Under the pieces are notes generated by a model, which worked only from the letters and a program-made list of their open reading frames with translations, had not been told where the DNA came from and did not search any database. A program made the translations under genes and the position numbers. Positions 15,169 through 24,073 of a stretch of 41,637 nt of DNA are shown here, piece by piece (the first letter of the stretch is position 1; every line of letters starts with the position of its first letter). The DNA is from Gammaproteobacteria bacterium (GTDB lineage Bacteria; Pseudomonadota; Gammaproteobacteria; JACCXJ01): assembly GCA_013697045.1 (NCBI GenBank), contig JACCXJ010000021.1, positions 1-41,637 on the forward strand, in the 5' to 3' direction.

Positions 15169-17459
15169 ACGACTTTCTTCTCGAGACGGCTGTTCAGGGG
15201 CTGTCTGCTTTCGACCGCGTTCCTCGCATTATACCCAAGCCCCGTGATCGGCAGCCGGATCACCGCCGAGGCCCCGCCTCCGGTGTTGTTCTCGATCCAC
15301 ACCACCCCGGCGTGCTCCTCGATGATCTTCTTGACGATCGCGAGGCCGAGGCCGGTGCCCTTGGGTTTGTGGGTCACATAGGGCTCGAAGATCCGGTCCA
15401 GCGACGTCTCGGGGACCCCCCGACCCCGGTCGCCGATCCGCAGCTCCAGGGAATGATGGCCGTCGTCGCCGATGTGGCGGGTCGTGACCCTGAGGTGCGG
15501 TGTCGCGCCGGGCTCGGTGGCCTCGATGGCGTTCTTGATGAGGTTGTTCAGCACCTGCCGCAGGCGCCCGGGGTCCGCCACCAAGAGAGGCAGCTCCGGG
15601 TCCAGATCGGTCTCGAACACGGCCTTGCGATCGACGCTGCGGTAGAGATCCAGCACCTCCGTGACCAGGTCGTTGATGCGGCACTCCTGTGCCTGCATGG
15701 TCGGCGGGCGCGCGTAGTCGGAGAAGCTGTTGACCATCTGTTTCATGGTCTCGACCTGCTGGACGATGGTGTGGGTGAGCCGGTCCATGACTTCGGCCTC
15801 CGCTGCGGGCAGGGTCCCGAGGTACTTGCGGCGCAGGCGTTCGGCGGATAGCTGGATGGGCGTCAAGGGGTTCTTGATCTCGTGGGCGAGGCGGCGCGCC
15901 ACCTCGCTCCAGGCGGCGTCGCGCTGGCCCTTGATGAGGGCCGTGATGTCGTCAAAGACGATGACATAACCGCTGTCCCTTTCGCTCACGCTCATGAGCG
16001 GCGTGCCCCGGCACATGAGCACCTGACGGCCGCCGGCACCGAAGAGCTGGATCTCTTCCCGCCAATCCGCCGTCCCCGCGCGGGCCGCAGCTCGCACGGC
16101 CTCGCAAAGCGGCCGGAGGTGGGGATGCTGTTCCGCCGCCACGGCCAGCGCGGTGCCGCGCGCGGCATCGAGATCGATGCCCAATATCCTGCTCGCCGCG
16201 ATATTGGCCGTGCGCAATCGGATCTGCCGGTCGAGCGTCAGGACGCCCGAGGACAGGCGCGCCAGCACCGCCTCCAGGTAGGCACGCTGGGCCTCGATCT
16301 CGTCGCGCGCGCGCCCGATCTGGCGGGTCATGTCATTGAAGGACTTGACCAGAAATCCGAGCTCGTCGCGGCTCGCGACCGGCAGTTCCCGGCTGTAGTC
16401 GCCCGCCGCCACGCTGCGGGTGCCCTCGGCCAGATCGCGGATCGGGGCGGTCACGCGCCGGGCGCAGTACAAGGCCGCGAAGATCGCTGCCAGGATGGTG
16501 AACACCAGCACCAGGGTGAGGGTCATCGCGAAGCTCAGCTTGAGCTGTTTGCGCAGATAGGCCAGCCCTTTGTACTTGCCATAGGCCCGTTCCACGTTCT
16601 CGGCCAGCGCGTTGACGTCGCGCGACACGGGGTAGAGGGCCTGCAGATAGCCTGGGTCGCCGCCCGGACCGAGCTCCTCGACCGGCACCACGACCCTTAC
16701 CGCCAGCTTGCCGCTGCGGATCGGGTCGAGCCCGATATAGGACTGACCCTGGCGAAGCTGTAGCAGGATGGGCGCGCTCGGGACGTCGGGGATCATTTCG
16801 GGGCTGGCGCTGCTGATAGCGACGATGGCGCCAAGCCGGGACAACAGCAGCAGCTCCTCGGCGCCGTGCTGCGCGCGCAGGTGGTCGAGGCCGATGGGCA
16901 GGCTCGGGTTGGCGACGATGGTGCTGTCCGGGTCGCGCAGCTCGCGGAGGTCGAGGGGGTTGCCGTCTGGGGGGCCTTCGGCCAGTTGTTCGGCCAGCTC
17001 CTCTGTCTGGCGCAAGAGCTTGCGGGTGCGCTGGTCGATGGTATTGCGGCTGAGCTTGAGGGCGTCTTCGAAGGCGCGCTCGATGCGCAGATCGAACCAA
17101 CTGTCGATGCCCCATCGTAAAAAGTCACGGGAGAACACGAACACGACGAGCGCCGGCAGCAACGCCAGCGCGACGAACAGGGCCAGGAGGCGGGCACGCA
17201 ACCGCGCCCCCGGCTGGCGCTCGCGCAGGTCGCGATACAGGCGCCGGATCTGTACTCCGATGAGCACGACGAAGAGCACCAGTCCCACCGCATTGATGGC
17301 GACCAGGACCCCGTACAGCTCGCCGAAGCGCGCCGCATCGTGGGTGACGTCGCTCAGGAGGATCAGCGAGGCGAGCAACAGCAGGGTGAGCGCGATCCCC
17401 GCGGCCAGGGTCCCGCGCGAGCGCCGGCCAGAAGGGAAAGAAGACATGGGCCCGCTCAT
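15165..17459 (-). CDS. ntrY: NtrY-family membrane sensor histidine kinase
   Basis: A 764-residue kinase expected to phosphorylate the adjacent NtrX. The N-terminus has three to four hydrophobic helices, then a periplasmic region and another membrane helix (MTLTLVLVFTILAAIFAAL). HAMP (VTAPIRDLAEGTRSVAAGDY), a PAS-like region, a HisKA motif RRLAHEIKNPLTPIQ (His about 526), an N-box LNNLIKNAIEA and an ATP-lid GDRGRGVP/GTGLGLAIVKK follow. The domain order matches NtrY. The start ATG 17459 overlaps the DUF4390 stop (ATGA). An in-frame earlier start at 17501 would overlap further and is less likely. NtrYX systems link nitrogen, redox or envelope signals. Confidence 0.92.
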   Translation of the reverse strand: MSGPMSSFPSGRRSRGTLAAGIALTLLLLASLILLSDVTHDAARFGELYGVLVAINAVGLVLFVVLIGVQIRRLYRDLRERQPGARLRARLLALFVALALLPALVVFVFSRDFLRWGIDSWFDLRIERAFEDALKLSRNTIDQRTRKLLRQTEELAEQLAEGPPDGNPLDLRELRDPDSTIVANPSLPIGLDHLRAQHGAEELLLLSRLGAIVAISSASPEMIPDVPSAPILLQLRQGQSYIGLDPIRSGKLAVRVVVPVEELGPGGDPGYLQALYPVSRDVNALAENVERAYGKYKGLAYLRKQLKLSFAMTLTLVLVFTILAAIFAALYCARRVTAPIRDLAEGTRSVAAGDYSRELPVASRDELGFLVKSFNDMTRQIGRARDEIEAQRAYLEAVLARLSSGVLTLDRQIRLRTANIAASRILGIDLDAARGTALAVAAEQHPHLRPLCEAVRAAARAGTADWREEIQLFGAGGRQVLMCRGTPLMSVSERDSGYVIVFDDITALIKGQRDAAWSEVARRLAHEIKNPLTPIQLSAERLRRKYLGTLPAAEAEVMDRLTHTIVQQVETMKQMVNSFSDYARPPTMQAQECRINDLVTEVLDLYRSVDRKAVFETDLDPELPLLVADPGRLRQVLNNLIKNAIEATEPGATPHLRVTTRHIGDDGHHSLELRIGDRGRGVPETSLDRIFEPYVTHKPKGTGLGLAIVKKIIEEHAGVVWIENNTGGGASAVIRLPITGLGYNARNAVESRQPLNSRLEKKVV

Positions 17460-18016
17460 GGCTCCAATCCCCACCGGTGCCACGGGCTCCCGATCCGCCA
17501 CTCGGATGACAGGTAGGCGACGAGGCGGAGCGGGCCCGGCAGGGCAGCGAGGTCGAGGCGCGCCCGGACAGCCGCCTCGTAGCGGTACCCGGGCCGGAGG
17601 GAACGCTCGTCGATCACCGGGATCTCCCTGAGCTCGGCGAGGGAATCGGCGGCGTCCTCGATGGAAGGAAAGCTGTCCTGCTCACCGGTGGCCACGTTGG
17701 TGACGAGGTAGTGGCCGGAGAGCGCATGGTGCTCGATCCGATAGCGCTGCCGGATCCCACCGATGCGTTTGTCCCAGAGGAATTTGCGCAGCTCCTCTAT
17801 CTGGACCTCGACGAGCAACGTCAGGGGCACGCCGCTCCGGAGCGCCTTGATCGGCTCGCCGGTGATACCGAAGTGCAGCGTCGCGTCGAGCACATAGAAG
17901 CCGTTGGAGCGACGCAAGGTGGCATTTTCGATCGTGATCAGGGAAGGCGCCGCCCGGGCCGCGGAGACCAATACCAGGAGCAGGGCGAGCAGTCCTGTGG
18001 CGGAACGAGGTGGCAT
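17456..18016 (-). CDS. DUF4390 exported protein, first gene of the ntrYX operon
   Basis: A protein of about 186 residues with a signal peptide (MPPRSATGLLALLLVLVSAARA) followed by a beta-rich domain: ATLRRSNGFYVLDATLHFGI, IGGIRQRYRIEHHALSGHY, and a C-terminal YLSSEWRIGSPWHRWGLEP. DUF4390 genes commonly precede ntrY in gamma- and betaproteobacteria, so a role in sensing by NtrY is a reasonable inference, but no biochemical function is established that I can state. ATG 18016 is used; GTG 18028 is possible. Its stop overlaps the ntrY start by four bases. The usual upstream neighbours of this operon (rsmB/fmt) are not present here. Confidence 0.85.
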   Translation of the reverse strand: MPPRSATGLLALLLVLVSAARAAPSLITIENATLRRSNGFYVLDATLHFGITGEPIKALRSGVPLTLLVEVQIEELRKFLWDKRIGGIRQRYRIEHHALSGHYLVTNVATGEQDSFPSIEDAADSLAELREIPVIDERSLRPGYRYEAAVRARLDLAALPGPLRLVAYLSSEWRIGSPWHRWGLEP

Positions 18017-18717
18017 CGCCCGGTTCACGCGCCCCGGACCACATCTACGCAACCGGCAGCGTCCGGGTCGTCCTGGGCGAGCGATGGCCGTGCCACAAGG
18101 TCCCGCTGCTCGGCGAGACGCGGCCTGGAGCTACCTATAAGGATAAATGCGATGAACATTTTTCGAGGGAAGAACGGAGCCGGTAGCAGTCGCGCGATAT
18201 CCAAGTCTCTGCAGACCGGGTAGATCACCAGTGATGCGGTCTTTTCTGGTGAGGTGATGGAGGCTTGTTGCCTGTGCCCGCACGAGATCCAGCCGCATCG
18301 CCACGCCGTGCGCTCGCGTCGGAGTTGGCCTATCCTATCACTACTGCAACCGGGCAGGGATTTGCGGCCGGGCGCTCACTTCAGGGCATACGACACGGAT
18401 GTCGGCCATACGTCGTGCGCCTTCGCCACGCCCCACGTCCGGCCATCACGGTCTACGGGCCCCGACGGAGCAAAACGGTGGTGTACCGCGTGGTCGAGGA
18501 CCGGCGCCCTGCAGTCCCGGTGTACCCGCGGTACCCGCCCCGCGCGGACCACCCATCACCGGCCGGGCGGTCCGATGCAACAATGCCTGTTGCAAAACCG
18601 CGTTGAGATTCCTATGCTCGCCGATACCGGCGCCGTTTTCCGCCACCACGTGCTCGAAGAGGTCGATCGGCGGACGGACAGCGCACAGATCCGGAAGTTC
18701 CCGAGGGCTTTAAGACC
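18017..18717. other. Intergenic or decayed region upstream of the ntrYX operon
   Basis: About 700 bp separate divergent genes. Open frames occur, but none has a convincing ribosome site plus family. One plus-strand frame (about 18265-18606) is rich in Pro, Arg, Tyr and Val (for example TVYGPRRSKTVVYRVV) and could be a remnant of a secreted repeat protein. An inverted repeat TCACCAG...CTGGTGA occurs near 18226-18252. The promoter of the DUF4390 operon must lie here. Confidence 0.3.
18576..18594. repeat. 19-bp palindrome TGCAACA-N5-TGTTGCA
   Basis: A perfect 7-bp inverted repeat with a 5-bp spacer (ATGCC) about 125 bp upstream of the gene at 18718. The symmetry is typical of an operator for a dimeric regulator. 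It could also be a trace of a mobile-element end. No second copy was found nearby, although a half-site TGTTGCAAAA recurs near 20080. Confidence 0.4.
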
Positions 18718-19227
18718 ATGGATACGCATCGAACCGGCGACTTGCAGATCGATCAAGACCCGGATGCTCAACGCCATCACTGGATCGCCGAGCGGGTCGG
18801 GTGGACGGTCATCACGCTGGTGATCCTGGCCGCCCTGCTTGGGCTGTTCGGGTCCGGATGGCTCAGCGAGGCCAGCGTCGCCACGCCGGAGGGGGCATTG
18901 CGTCTGGAGTACAGCCGTTTTGGACGCTTTCTGGCGCCGACGACGCTTCGGCTTCATCTGGGGCCGGACGTTATACACGAAGGCCGGGTGTCGCTCTGGC
19001 TTAACCGGGACTATATCGAAGCTGCAGAGGTACAGCGCATTCTCCCGTCGCCGGACGCTGTCGAGGCCGGAGCGGATCGCCTGACCTATGTGCTGCGGAT
19101 CTCGGATGCGGGCCGACCCACAGTCGTGACAATCCATCTAGAGCCAGACCGGGTCGGTTCGCTTTCAGGCCAGATCGGCGTCGCGGATCACAAGCCGCTC
19201 CGTTTCGATCAGTTTATCTACCCCTGA
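18718..19227 (+). CDS. Single-pass membrane protein preceding a DUF421 gene
   Basis: A 169-residue protein with a short cytoplasmic N-terminus (Asp/His rich), one membrane helix (about residues 28-47, VGWTVITLVILAALLGLFG), and an extracytoplasmic beta-rich domain (residues 50-169) containing LRLEYSRFGRFLAPTTLRLH and HLEPDRVGSLSGQIG. No named family is recalled with certainty. Similar proteins commonly pair with DUF421/YetF membrane proteins, as here (69 bp upstream of 19297). That pairing is from memory and not checked. GAGG lies about 13 nt before the ATG. Probably a two-gene membrane unit; function unknown. Confidence 0.75.
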   Translation: MDTHRTGDLQIDQDPDAQRHHWIAERVGWTVITLVILAALLGLFGSGWLSEASVATPEGALRLEYSRFGRFLAPTTLRLHLGPDVIHEGRVSLWLNRDYIEAAEVQRILPSPDAVEAGADRLTYVLRISDAGRPTVVTIHLEPDRVGSLSGQIGVADHKPLRFDQFIYP

Positions 19228-19296
19228 CCATGCCCCTGTGATCACGCTGCGCGAGTAGCGACGGGTCGCGGCCAACGACGTTTAAAGGAGATCACG

Positions 19297-19749
19297 ATGG
19301 ATGCAGTCCTGCGTGCCGCGGTTGTTTATCTCTTTCTATTGCTGGTCTTCCGGATCGCTGGGCGACGTATGCTATCGGAGACGACGACGTTCGACTTGGT
19401 GCTGCTCTTGATCGTCGCAGAGGCCACCCAGCAAGGTCTTCTCGGCAATGACTTCTCGGTCACGAACGCCTTTCTGGTGATCATCACGCTGATCGGGATC
19501 GAGATCGCCCTCACTACGCTGAAACGGCGATCGGCACGCATCGAGAAATGGATAGATGGCGTCCCCAGTATCATTATCGAGGACGGTCGTCCCCTCAAGG
19601 ATAGGATGGAGAAGGCGCGGGTCGATGAGCGCGACATCTTGGCGGCCGCGCGCACGGGGTACGGATTGGAACGGATGGACCAGATCAAGTACGCGGTGCT
19701 GGAACGCAACGGCAGCATCTCGATCATCCCGAAGCAGAGCAGCGGATAA
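19297..19749 (+). CDS. DUF421 (YetF-type) membrane protein
   Basis: A 150-residue protein. The first three hydrophobic helices (about residues 5-22, 33-50, 58-76) carry the family string [21 protein letters not shown] cytoplasmic YetF C-terminal domain follows, with [31 protein letters not shown] and [17 protein letters not shown]. Length and motif order match DUF421 proteins, whose molecular role is unknown. AAGGAG lies 7-8 nt before the ATG, giving a firm start. It follows the membrane protein at 18718-19227 and is likely cotranscribed. Confidence 0.88.
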   Translation: MDAVLRAAVVYLFLLLVFRIAGRRMLSETTTFDLVLLLIVAEATQQGLLGNDFSVTNAFLVIITLIGIEIALTTLKRRSARIEKWIDGVPSIIIEDGRPLKDRMEKARVDERDILAAARTGYGLERMDQIKYAVLERNGSISIIPKQSSG

Positions 19750-19769
19750 GCCGGTACACGTCTCGGTGG

Positions 19770-20066
19770 AAGCCCGCGAAACTCGGCAAGAAGTACAACG
19801 TTCCCTTCCGGTGCTCCTATGACGAGTACGACGCGTGTCTCTGCAGCGGCGAGGTTGATGCTGCCCACATCGCGCTGCCGAACAGCTTACATCGCGAATA
19901 TACGGTTCGGGCTTGCCGCGCCCGAGTCCATGTGCTGTGCGAGAAGCCGATGGCAGTTACAGAGTCGGACTGCGAGGCGATGATCACCGCCGCCAAGGAG
20001 AATCGCACCAGGCTAATGATCGCCTACCGCCTCCACTTCGAAGAAGCGAACATGAAGGCGTCGAGA
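19770..20066 (+). pseudogene. Gfo/Idh/MocA-type NAD(P)-dependent oxidoreductase fragment
   Basis: About 95 codons without a usable start resemble the middle of the Gfo/Idh/MocA family. KLGKKYNVPFRCSYDEY is followed by VDAAHIALPNSLHREYTVRA, the diagnostic CEKPMA (with the catalytic-region Lys), and LMIAYRLHFEEAN. The N-terminal Rossmann GxGxxG motif is absent and the sequence loses similarity after FEEANMKA, where unrelated DNA takes over. The piece is therefore truncated at both ends. It directly abuts the DUF421 stop codon, which suggests a deletion or insertion joined these segments. Confidence 0.75.
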
Positions 20067-20756
20067 TCGCCAGCTGCTGTTGCAAAAACTCGCGCTCGAT
20101 CTGCCCGCCCAACCGCCACCGAAGATCACCACCGCCGAAGGCGACGTCAGCCGTGGCTGTGTAGTGTAGACCTAGCGGGGTCGCTATCAGTGATATCAAG
20201 GACCTCCGTACCCCCCCGAATCGCCTAAGTCGGGTTAACGCGGATTAGCGCCCTTATCGCGTAACCCGCCTTCCGGTAATCGGTACGGAGCGGTTGGAGG
20301 CGATGCAAGCGGCATGATGGCGCGCAAGACGCATGTTGGACTCGCATCACCGTGGATGCGGCATATCGTCGCGCGACAAAATGCCGCATTCCCAAACGGC
20401 CTTTACCGCATTATGCTGTCCGCCAGTCGGGCGTTTCTGTCGCTGCAGTACGCGTCGGGTAGCGAGCTGGGACCGGGAGCGGGCTCAGGCGGCGGTCGGT
20501 GCAGAGGCGGGTTCGAGGATCCCGATGACGAGGAGCATGTGACGTGACATCAGAGCTTGGCCTGCCTTTGTCTATGGTCTTGTGGGAGTGAGGAGGGCAC
20601 GCAGCTAGAGGTGAGTAGATGAGCCTGCCGGAGTGTGCGGCATCGAAGGGAAGAGCTGGGCGGTTCCGGCCACGCCATTGCACGCAGATTTCGGCGCGCT
20701 GGCCCTCTTTCTTGCGTCTCGGCGGGACACGATAGCACTCGAGAGGAGGAGCAGCG
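20067..20756. other. Intergenic stretch with repeat remnants
   Basis: About 690 bp with no supported gene. The first part (20070-20165) has a short frame reading LLLQKLALDLPAQPPPK on the plus strand that may be a mobile-element remnant, but I cannot assign a family. A REP-like hairpin is listed separately. The rest shows open frames on both strands without ribosome sites or recognisable protein sequence. Confidence 0.3.
20231..20268. repeat. REP-like imperfect palindrome
   Basis: CGGGTTA-a-CGCG, a 15-nt loop, then CGCG-TAACCCG. This is an 11-bp stem with a single bulged A and no T-run. A similar GC-rich arm pair (CCGGGT...ACCCGG) occurs at 34223-34243. Extragenic palindromes of this kind are common in gammaproteobacteria. 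Confidence 0.5.
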
Positions 20757-20978
20757 ATGACCAGGCTTTGGGCAGTTTACAGTACGGTGGATCACCGGCG
20801 GGGGCAGATCCTAGTGGTGACGCAGTCTGTGGACGCCACCCGCCGTACGGCCGACGATGCCGTAAATGATGTCGAGTGGATCGTCGGCGACGGCGAGGTG
20901 GAGCAAACCGAGATCGATCTCGAGGTCCGAATAGATCAAGGGAACGGGCTCGGGCCAAAACGGAGCGCTTCGAGGTGA
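20757..20978 (+). CDS. Small protein of unknown function
   Basis: A 73-residue soluble protein, acidic in its second half (VNDVEWIVGDGEVEQTEIDLEV), with no family I recognise. It is called because of a strong GAGAGGAGGAG ribosome site 6-8 nt before ATG 20757, a compact length and a strong intrinsic terminator about 100 bp downstream. Codon choice is consistent with the region. It may be a stand-alone stress or regulatory protein, but this is unsupported. Confidence 0.5.
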   Translation: MTRLWAVYSTVDHRRGQILVVTQSVDATRRTADDAVNDVEWIVGDGEVEQTEIDLEVRIDQGNGLGPKRSASR

Positions 20979-21078
20979 GCGCGACGTACCCTCCGGACGA
21001 CCGAGTGCCTGACGGAGTCGATAGGTTGGGTGGCCTGCCGTTGCTTTATGCAGCCATGTCGTTGCTTCCAGCAGCATT

Positions 21079-21104
21079 ACCCCCGCAACCGCGGGGGTTT
21101 TTTT
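21079..21104 (+). terminator. Strong intrinsic terminator
   Basis: ACCCCCGC-AACC-GCGGGGGT (8-bp perfect stem, 4-nt loop) followed by an uninterrupted run of seven T. It terminates transcription from the small gene at 20757-20978 and isolates the downstream copper-storage gene region. Confidence 0.9.
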
Positions 21105-21210
21105 AAGCGGTGGGGCGGGCCGCGAGGCGATGATAACGAGGGGGTTCGGCTATCGTAACAGCCCCTCGATCGCCTGGTTCCGGTTGATTCAGAACGTTAC
21201 GCAGACAGGG

Positions 21211-21227
21211 TGCGACATTTTGTCGCA
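21211..21227. promoter_or_regulatory. Palindromic operator-like site 1 (TGCGACA-TTT-TGTCGCA)
   Basis: A perfect 7+7 palindrome with a 3-bp centre, the first of six copies in the window. A possible plus-strand promoter would use TTGTCG (within the site) and TATGCA 17 bp on, but no supported gene begins soon after it. It may instead be a second upstream site for the gene at 21801. Confidence 0.55.
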
Positions 21228-21567
21228 ACTCGCGATCATGGATATGCATTTGTACTACGCGGACATGGAGGCGCGGTGCGTAACGACCGACACGACACAC
21301 CCGGAACCCTCCATGGAATTGCCGCCGCCGGCCGGCGGCGCCGTCGGTGCGGTGGTACCGTAGGTAGGACACCCAGCCCAGCACGGCGCAAGGCAGGAGA
21401 TAGACCGCTTTCCGCCGTCTCAGAGCCAGGCGGGTAGCTCGGCGAGGTTCGAAAGGCACCGCAGGAGATTCGTGTACCAAGGGTGTAGCCGCCCTGCCGC
21501 CCCAGGGTTGGGGAGCGCGCGGCGCTCTTGGCCCGGTTTCGACGTACGCGTGACGGAGGAGGGGGGG

Positions 21568-21606
21568 TGCGACAATTTGTCGCACCCCCCTGTCCCGTGC
21601 TATAGT
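21568..21606 (+). promoter_or_regulatory. Operator-like site 2 and promoter of the Csp-like gene
   Basis: The palindrome TGCGACA-ATT-TGTCGCA (21568-21584) is extended by flanking G6/C6 runs to a longer perfect inverted repeat. It overlaps a possible -35 (TTGTCG). A good -10, TATAGT, lies at 21601-21606. A repressor bound here would block polymerase. The transcript would have a leader of about 190 nt before ATG 21801. Confidence 0.65.
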
Positions 21607-21800
21607 TCCAACCGGAAGGGTGTCACCCAGTGGCGTACGCGCCATGAGGACAAGAGTGCGGCGCCTTCACGGGGTGCGGAGCGAGTTGGCTCTCCACCGG
21701 CACCCCGACCACAGAAAGCGCCGCAGTACGTAGGCACGAGCGTCAAGCTGGCGGTGCGTGCCCTTCCTTTACTGTCTACTCAATCGATAGGAGAGCCATC

Positions 21801-22286
21801 ATGTCAGATGTCGACTTTGTTCCCCGTCACGAGACGGAACACCCGCGCAGGGCCTTTCTCACCGGTGCCGCAGCGGCCGGTGCGGCTGCCCTCTTGGTCG
21901 GCAGTGGGCGTGCTGCCTTTGCGGCACCCGAGAAGCAGCCCGACCACACCCACTCCTGGGCGTACGGCGGCGTCATGCAAGCAGCGACGACGTGCGTGGG
22001 CGAGGGGCACGTGTGTCTCAACCACTGCTTGAACAGCTTCCAGGCCGGGGACAACTCCCTGATCGCCTGCGGAGTCGCAGTACAGGAGACGATTGCGGCC
22101 TGCAATGCGCTGGCGCAGCTCGCTGCCAGTAATTCGAGACACACCAAGGCCTTTGCCGAGGCCTGTGGCGCTGTCTGCAGCGACTGCGAGAAGGAGTGCC
22201 GCAAGCACGCCGCGAAGCACGACGCTTGCGGCAAGTGTGCCGATGCCTGCCAGGGGTTGGTCGGCGAGGTCAAGAAGGCCGCCTGA
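21801..22286 (+). CDS. Tat-exported four-helix-bundle copper-binding protein (Csp1-like)
   Basis: A 161-residue protein. A twin-arginine signal (HPRRAFLTGAAAAGAAALL, R16/R17) ends near AFA/APEK. The mature part is helical and carries 12 Cys in the spacing of the copper-storage (Csp/DUF326) family: CVGEGHVCLNHC, IACGVAVQETIAAC, and AEACGAVCSDCEKEC / DACGKCADAC. In Csp proteins such Cys line the bundle core and store many Cu(I) ions. Tat export indicates the folded-protein route to the periplasm. AGGAG lies before the ATG. An operator-like palindrome with a TATAGT -10 lies upstream and an intrinsic terminator follows, so this is a single-gene unit in the proposed regulon. The assignment to copper is by family. 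Confidence 0.87.
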   Translation: MSDVDFVPRHETEHPRRAFLTGAAAAGAAALLVGSGRAAFAAPEKQPDHTHSWAYGGVMQAATTCVGEGHVCLNHCLNSFQAGDNSLIACGVAVQETIAACNALAQLAASNSRHTKAFAEACGAVCSDCEKECRKHAAKHDACGKCADACQGLVGEVKKAA

Positions 22287-22327
22287 ACGGTGCAGCCCTT
22301 ACGGAGTCACGATCCATAACCACATTT

Positions 22328-22355
22328 GGGCCGCGCCTCAGGCGCGGCCCGTTTT
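22328..22355 (+). terminator. Intrinsic terminator after the Csp-like gene
   Basis: GGGCCGCGCC-TCA-GGCGCGGCCC (10-bp perfect stem) followed by GTTTT, 42 bp after the stop codon at 22286. Confidence 0.9.
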
Positions 22356-22488
22356 CCTCCCTCCTCACGCGTACCAAGCGATCCGATCCTAGGGCGTGGG
22401 CCAAAACGTCCTCATTGGCAGGAGGCCATCGCGCCGGGTATGCTGACCCTTTTCCGGTGGAATCAACAGATCAATCAAGTGTCGTCGC

Positions 22489-23241
22489 TCAGTGAACTCG
22501 ACGAATGGTGATTTTCGCAACCGGGTTCCTCCAGTCGCGCGTGGCCGGATTCAGATTGCTGGTCGAAACGCCCCCGCCCACTCCGTGAATTCCCGAGTGA
22601 ATGTGGACGACGAAATTCTCTGCCGTCCCCAGACCACTGGGCGGCGGCGTCATGCAGTCCGGCCCCGGAATTGAACCCTTGGGGTCACCGGATCTGCAGA
22701 TTTCGTCGTTTCGTTCGGTTCCAGCATCGTAAGCTGGAGAGACCAGGCTTTTCACCTTGTTATCTTCAGGTCCTTCAACTCCGTTCACAGCGAAGAAGGC
22801 ATCGTTGGTTGGAATGAGCATGGCTGCCACACTAATGTGGTCAAATGGGCCCCGGGTCGTTACTGAAAGGGTGACGGATCCACCTGGAGCGAGCAGACCC
22901 ATCGGAAGTAAAGAGCCAGAATCGGTCACATCCAGGACCTCAGGCATTCCACGCAGCAACGCAGTCAGTGGTGCTGTATCTCCATCTTCCGCCAATGTCT
23001 CCAACTGCAGACTGGCCACCTTCCCGAGCTCGAAGAGTTTAAGACCCTTCTCGTGAGTTGCCACCAGAATAGGCGTGAATTGCTGACCTTGAGTGAGGTT
23101 GGTGACCGTGACCTCAAAGAATTGTCCACTCTCTTGTGCGAGAGCCCTGTTGTTCGGTGTGGGCGCTTGCGCGCTTACTACACCCGCCATGATTGCCCAG
23201 GTGAGACCCAAGACCATCGTGATCCTCATTGTCTGATTCAT
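22489..23241 (-). CDS. Exported spondin-domain protein
   Basis: A 250-residue protein. A signal peptide (MRITMVLGLTWAIMAGVVSAQA) precedes a Spondin_N domain: FFEVTVTNLTQGQQFTPILVATH, LFELGKVASLQLETLAEDGD, LLPMGLLAPGGSVTLSV, HISVAAMLIPTNDAFFAVNG, and the end VHIHSGIHG. In bacteria the domain is found in secreted proteins of unclear function and may bind metal through its conserved acidic/His residues. The start at 23241 has GAGG 10 nt upstream; the frame is open earlier but lacks signals. It is the last of four minus-strand genes that could be driven from operator site 3. Confidence 0.85.
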   Translation of the reverse strand: MNQTMRITMVLGLTWAIMAGVVSAQAPTPNNRALAQESGQFFEVTVTNLTQGQQFTPILVATHEKGLKLFELGKVASLQLETLAEDGDTAPLTALLRGMPEVLDVTDSGSLLPMGLLAPGGSVTLSVTTRGPFDHISVAAMLIPTNDAFFAVNGVEGPEDNKVKSLVSPAYDAGTERNDEICRSGDPKGSIPGPDCMTPPPSGLGTAENFVVHIHSGIHGVGGGVSTSNLNPATRDWRNPVAKITIRRVH

Positions 23242-23374
23242 ATCAATCTGCCTCAAAAATATGTGAACGATCCATGACCGGTCGGCAGATTTCCGTCTGC
23301 CGGCCGAAGACCAGCCGGACACCCCTCAGACCTTCACCTTCGTCCTGAACAGGAAAGAGTTACGAAAAGAACTC

Positions 23375-23938
23375 TCATTGATTCTGCGTGATCACCACGT
23401 CCGTACCCGTATGGATGTACCCGGAAGAGCTCGGGCCGTGGCAATGGAACTCGACAGAGTATAGCTCGGCACCCCTCCGCGATTTCGTGACGGTCATCCG
23501 ATAGTTCCCGTTGCCTCCGTCCACGTAGGCCCAAGGGCTGTAACGCCGGTTTCCGTCACCGTTTTTGTCCGTCACGCGAACCGCGGTCCCATCCTTCGCA
23601 ATCGTCACGCTGACCTTAGGCTTATTCCGGCGTGGGAGCTCATCCCGCACGTGGGCCGCGAGGCGGAACGTCGGGGTATCGCCGCCTTCTTCGTTCGAGC
23701 AGGTTACGGAGTAGACATCCGTCGCGCTCTTTTTCTTACCCACAGAGCCCCCCGCGGAATGCCCCAGGACGACCCCGGCCTGGCCGACCGAAAGCAGGAA
23801 CGACAAGGCCATGGCGATGCTTTTGTAGGACGCGTTCATCCTACCGAGCGATCCGATATGCGCCGGCGCGAAACCAGCGTGAGCGATCGCAAAGAGCGGC
23901 GACAGGCTGGTAACGGGCTTCTCGAAACGTAGATACAT
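23375..23938 (-). CDS. Exported protein of unknown function with a second, truncated relative at 30.8 kb
   Basis: About 187 residues. A hydrophobic segment (SIAMALSFLLSVGQAGVVLG) acts as signal or anchor, then a beta-rich domain contains DVYSVTCSNEEGGDTPTF, VSVTIAKDGTAVRVTDKNGDG and a C-terminal ELYSVEFHCHG...IHTGTDVVI. Two Cys (TC and HC) may form a disulfide. No family is recognised. ATG 23938 has a strong AAGGAGG about 11 nt upstream. Met at 23839 would give a more conventional short signal peptide, so the start is uncertain. A C-terminal fragment of a homologue lies at 30812-30913, just upstream of tlpA. Confidence 0.75.
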   Translation of the reverse strand: MYLRFEKPVTSLSPLFAIAHAGFAPAHIGSLGRMNASYKSIAMALSFLLSVGQAGVVLGHSAGGSVGKKKSATDVYSVTCSNEEGGDTPTFRLAAHVRDELPRRNKPKVSVTIAKDGTAVRVTDKNGDGNRRYSPWAYVDGGNGNYRMTVTKSRRGAELYSVEFHCHGPSSSGYIHTGTDVVITQNQ

Positions 23939-24073
23939 AATAGTGACTTCCTCCTTCTCCATCGACGGTTCAAACCGGGCGGTGTTCGAGCGGGCCCCAG
24001 CCGGCGGCGTTTACTCGGCCGCGAAGGCGACCACAAGGCGCATTCGGCCACGCGCGCCACGGCAAATCCGGCG

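Noticed and set aside
21103-21645. 180-codon minus-strand frame around operator sites 1 and 2
   Set aside because: It reads through the palindromes, lacks a ribosome site, and has no recognisable domain. A short hydrophobic run (AVYLLPCAVLGWVSYLRYH) is not enough.
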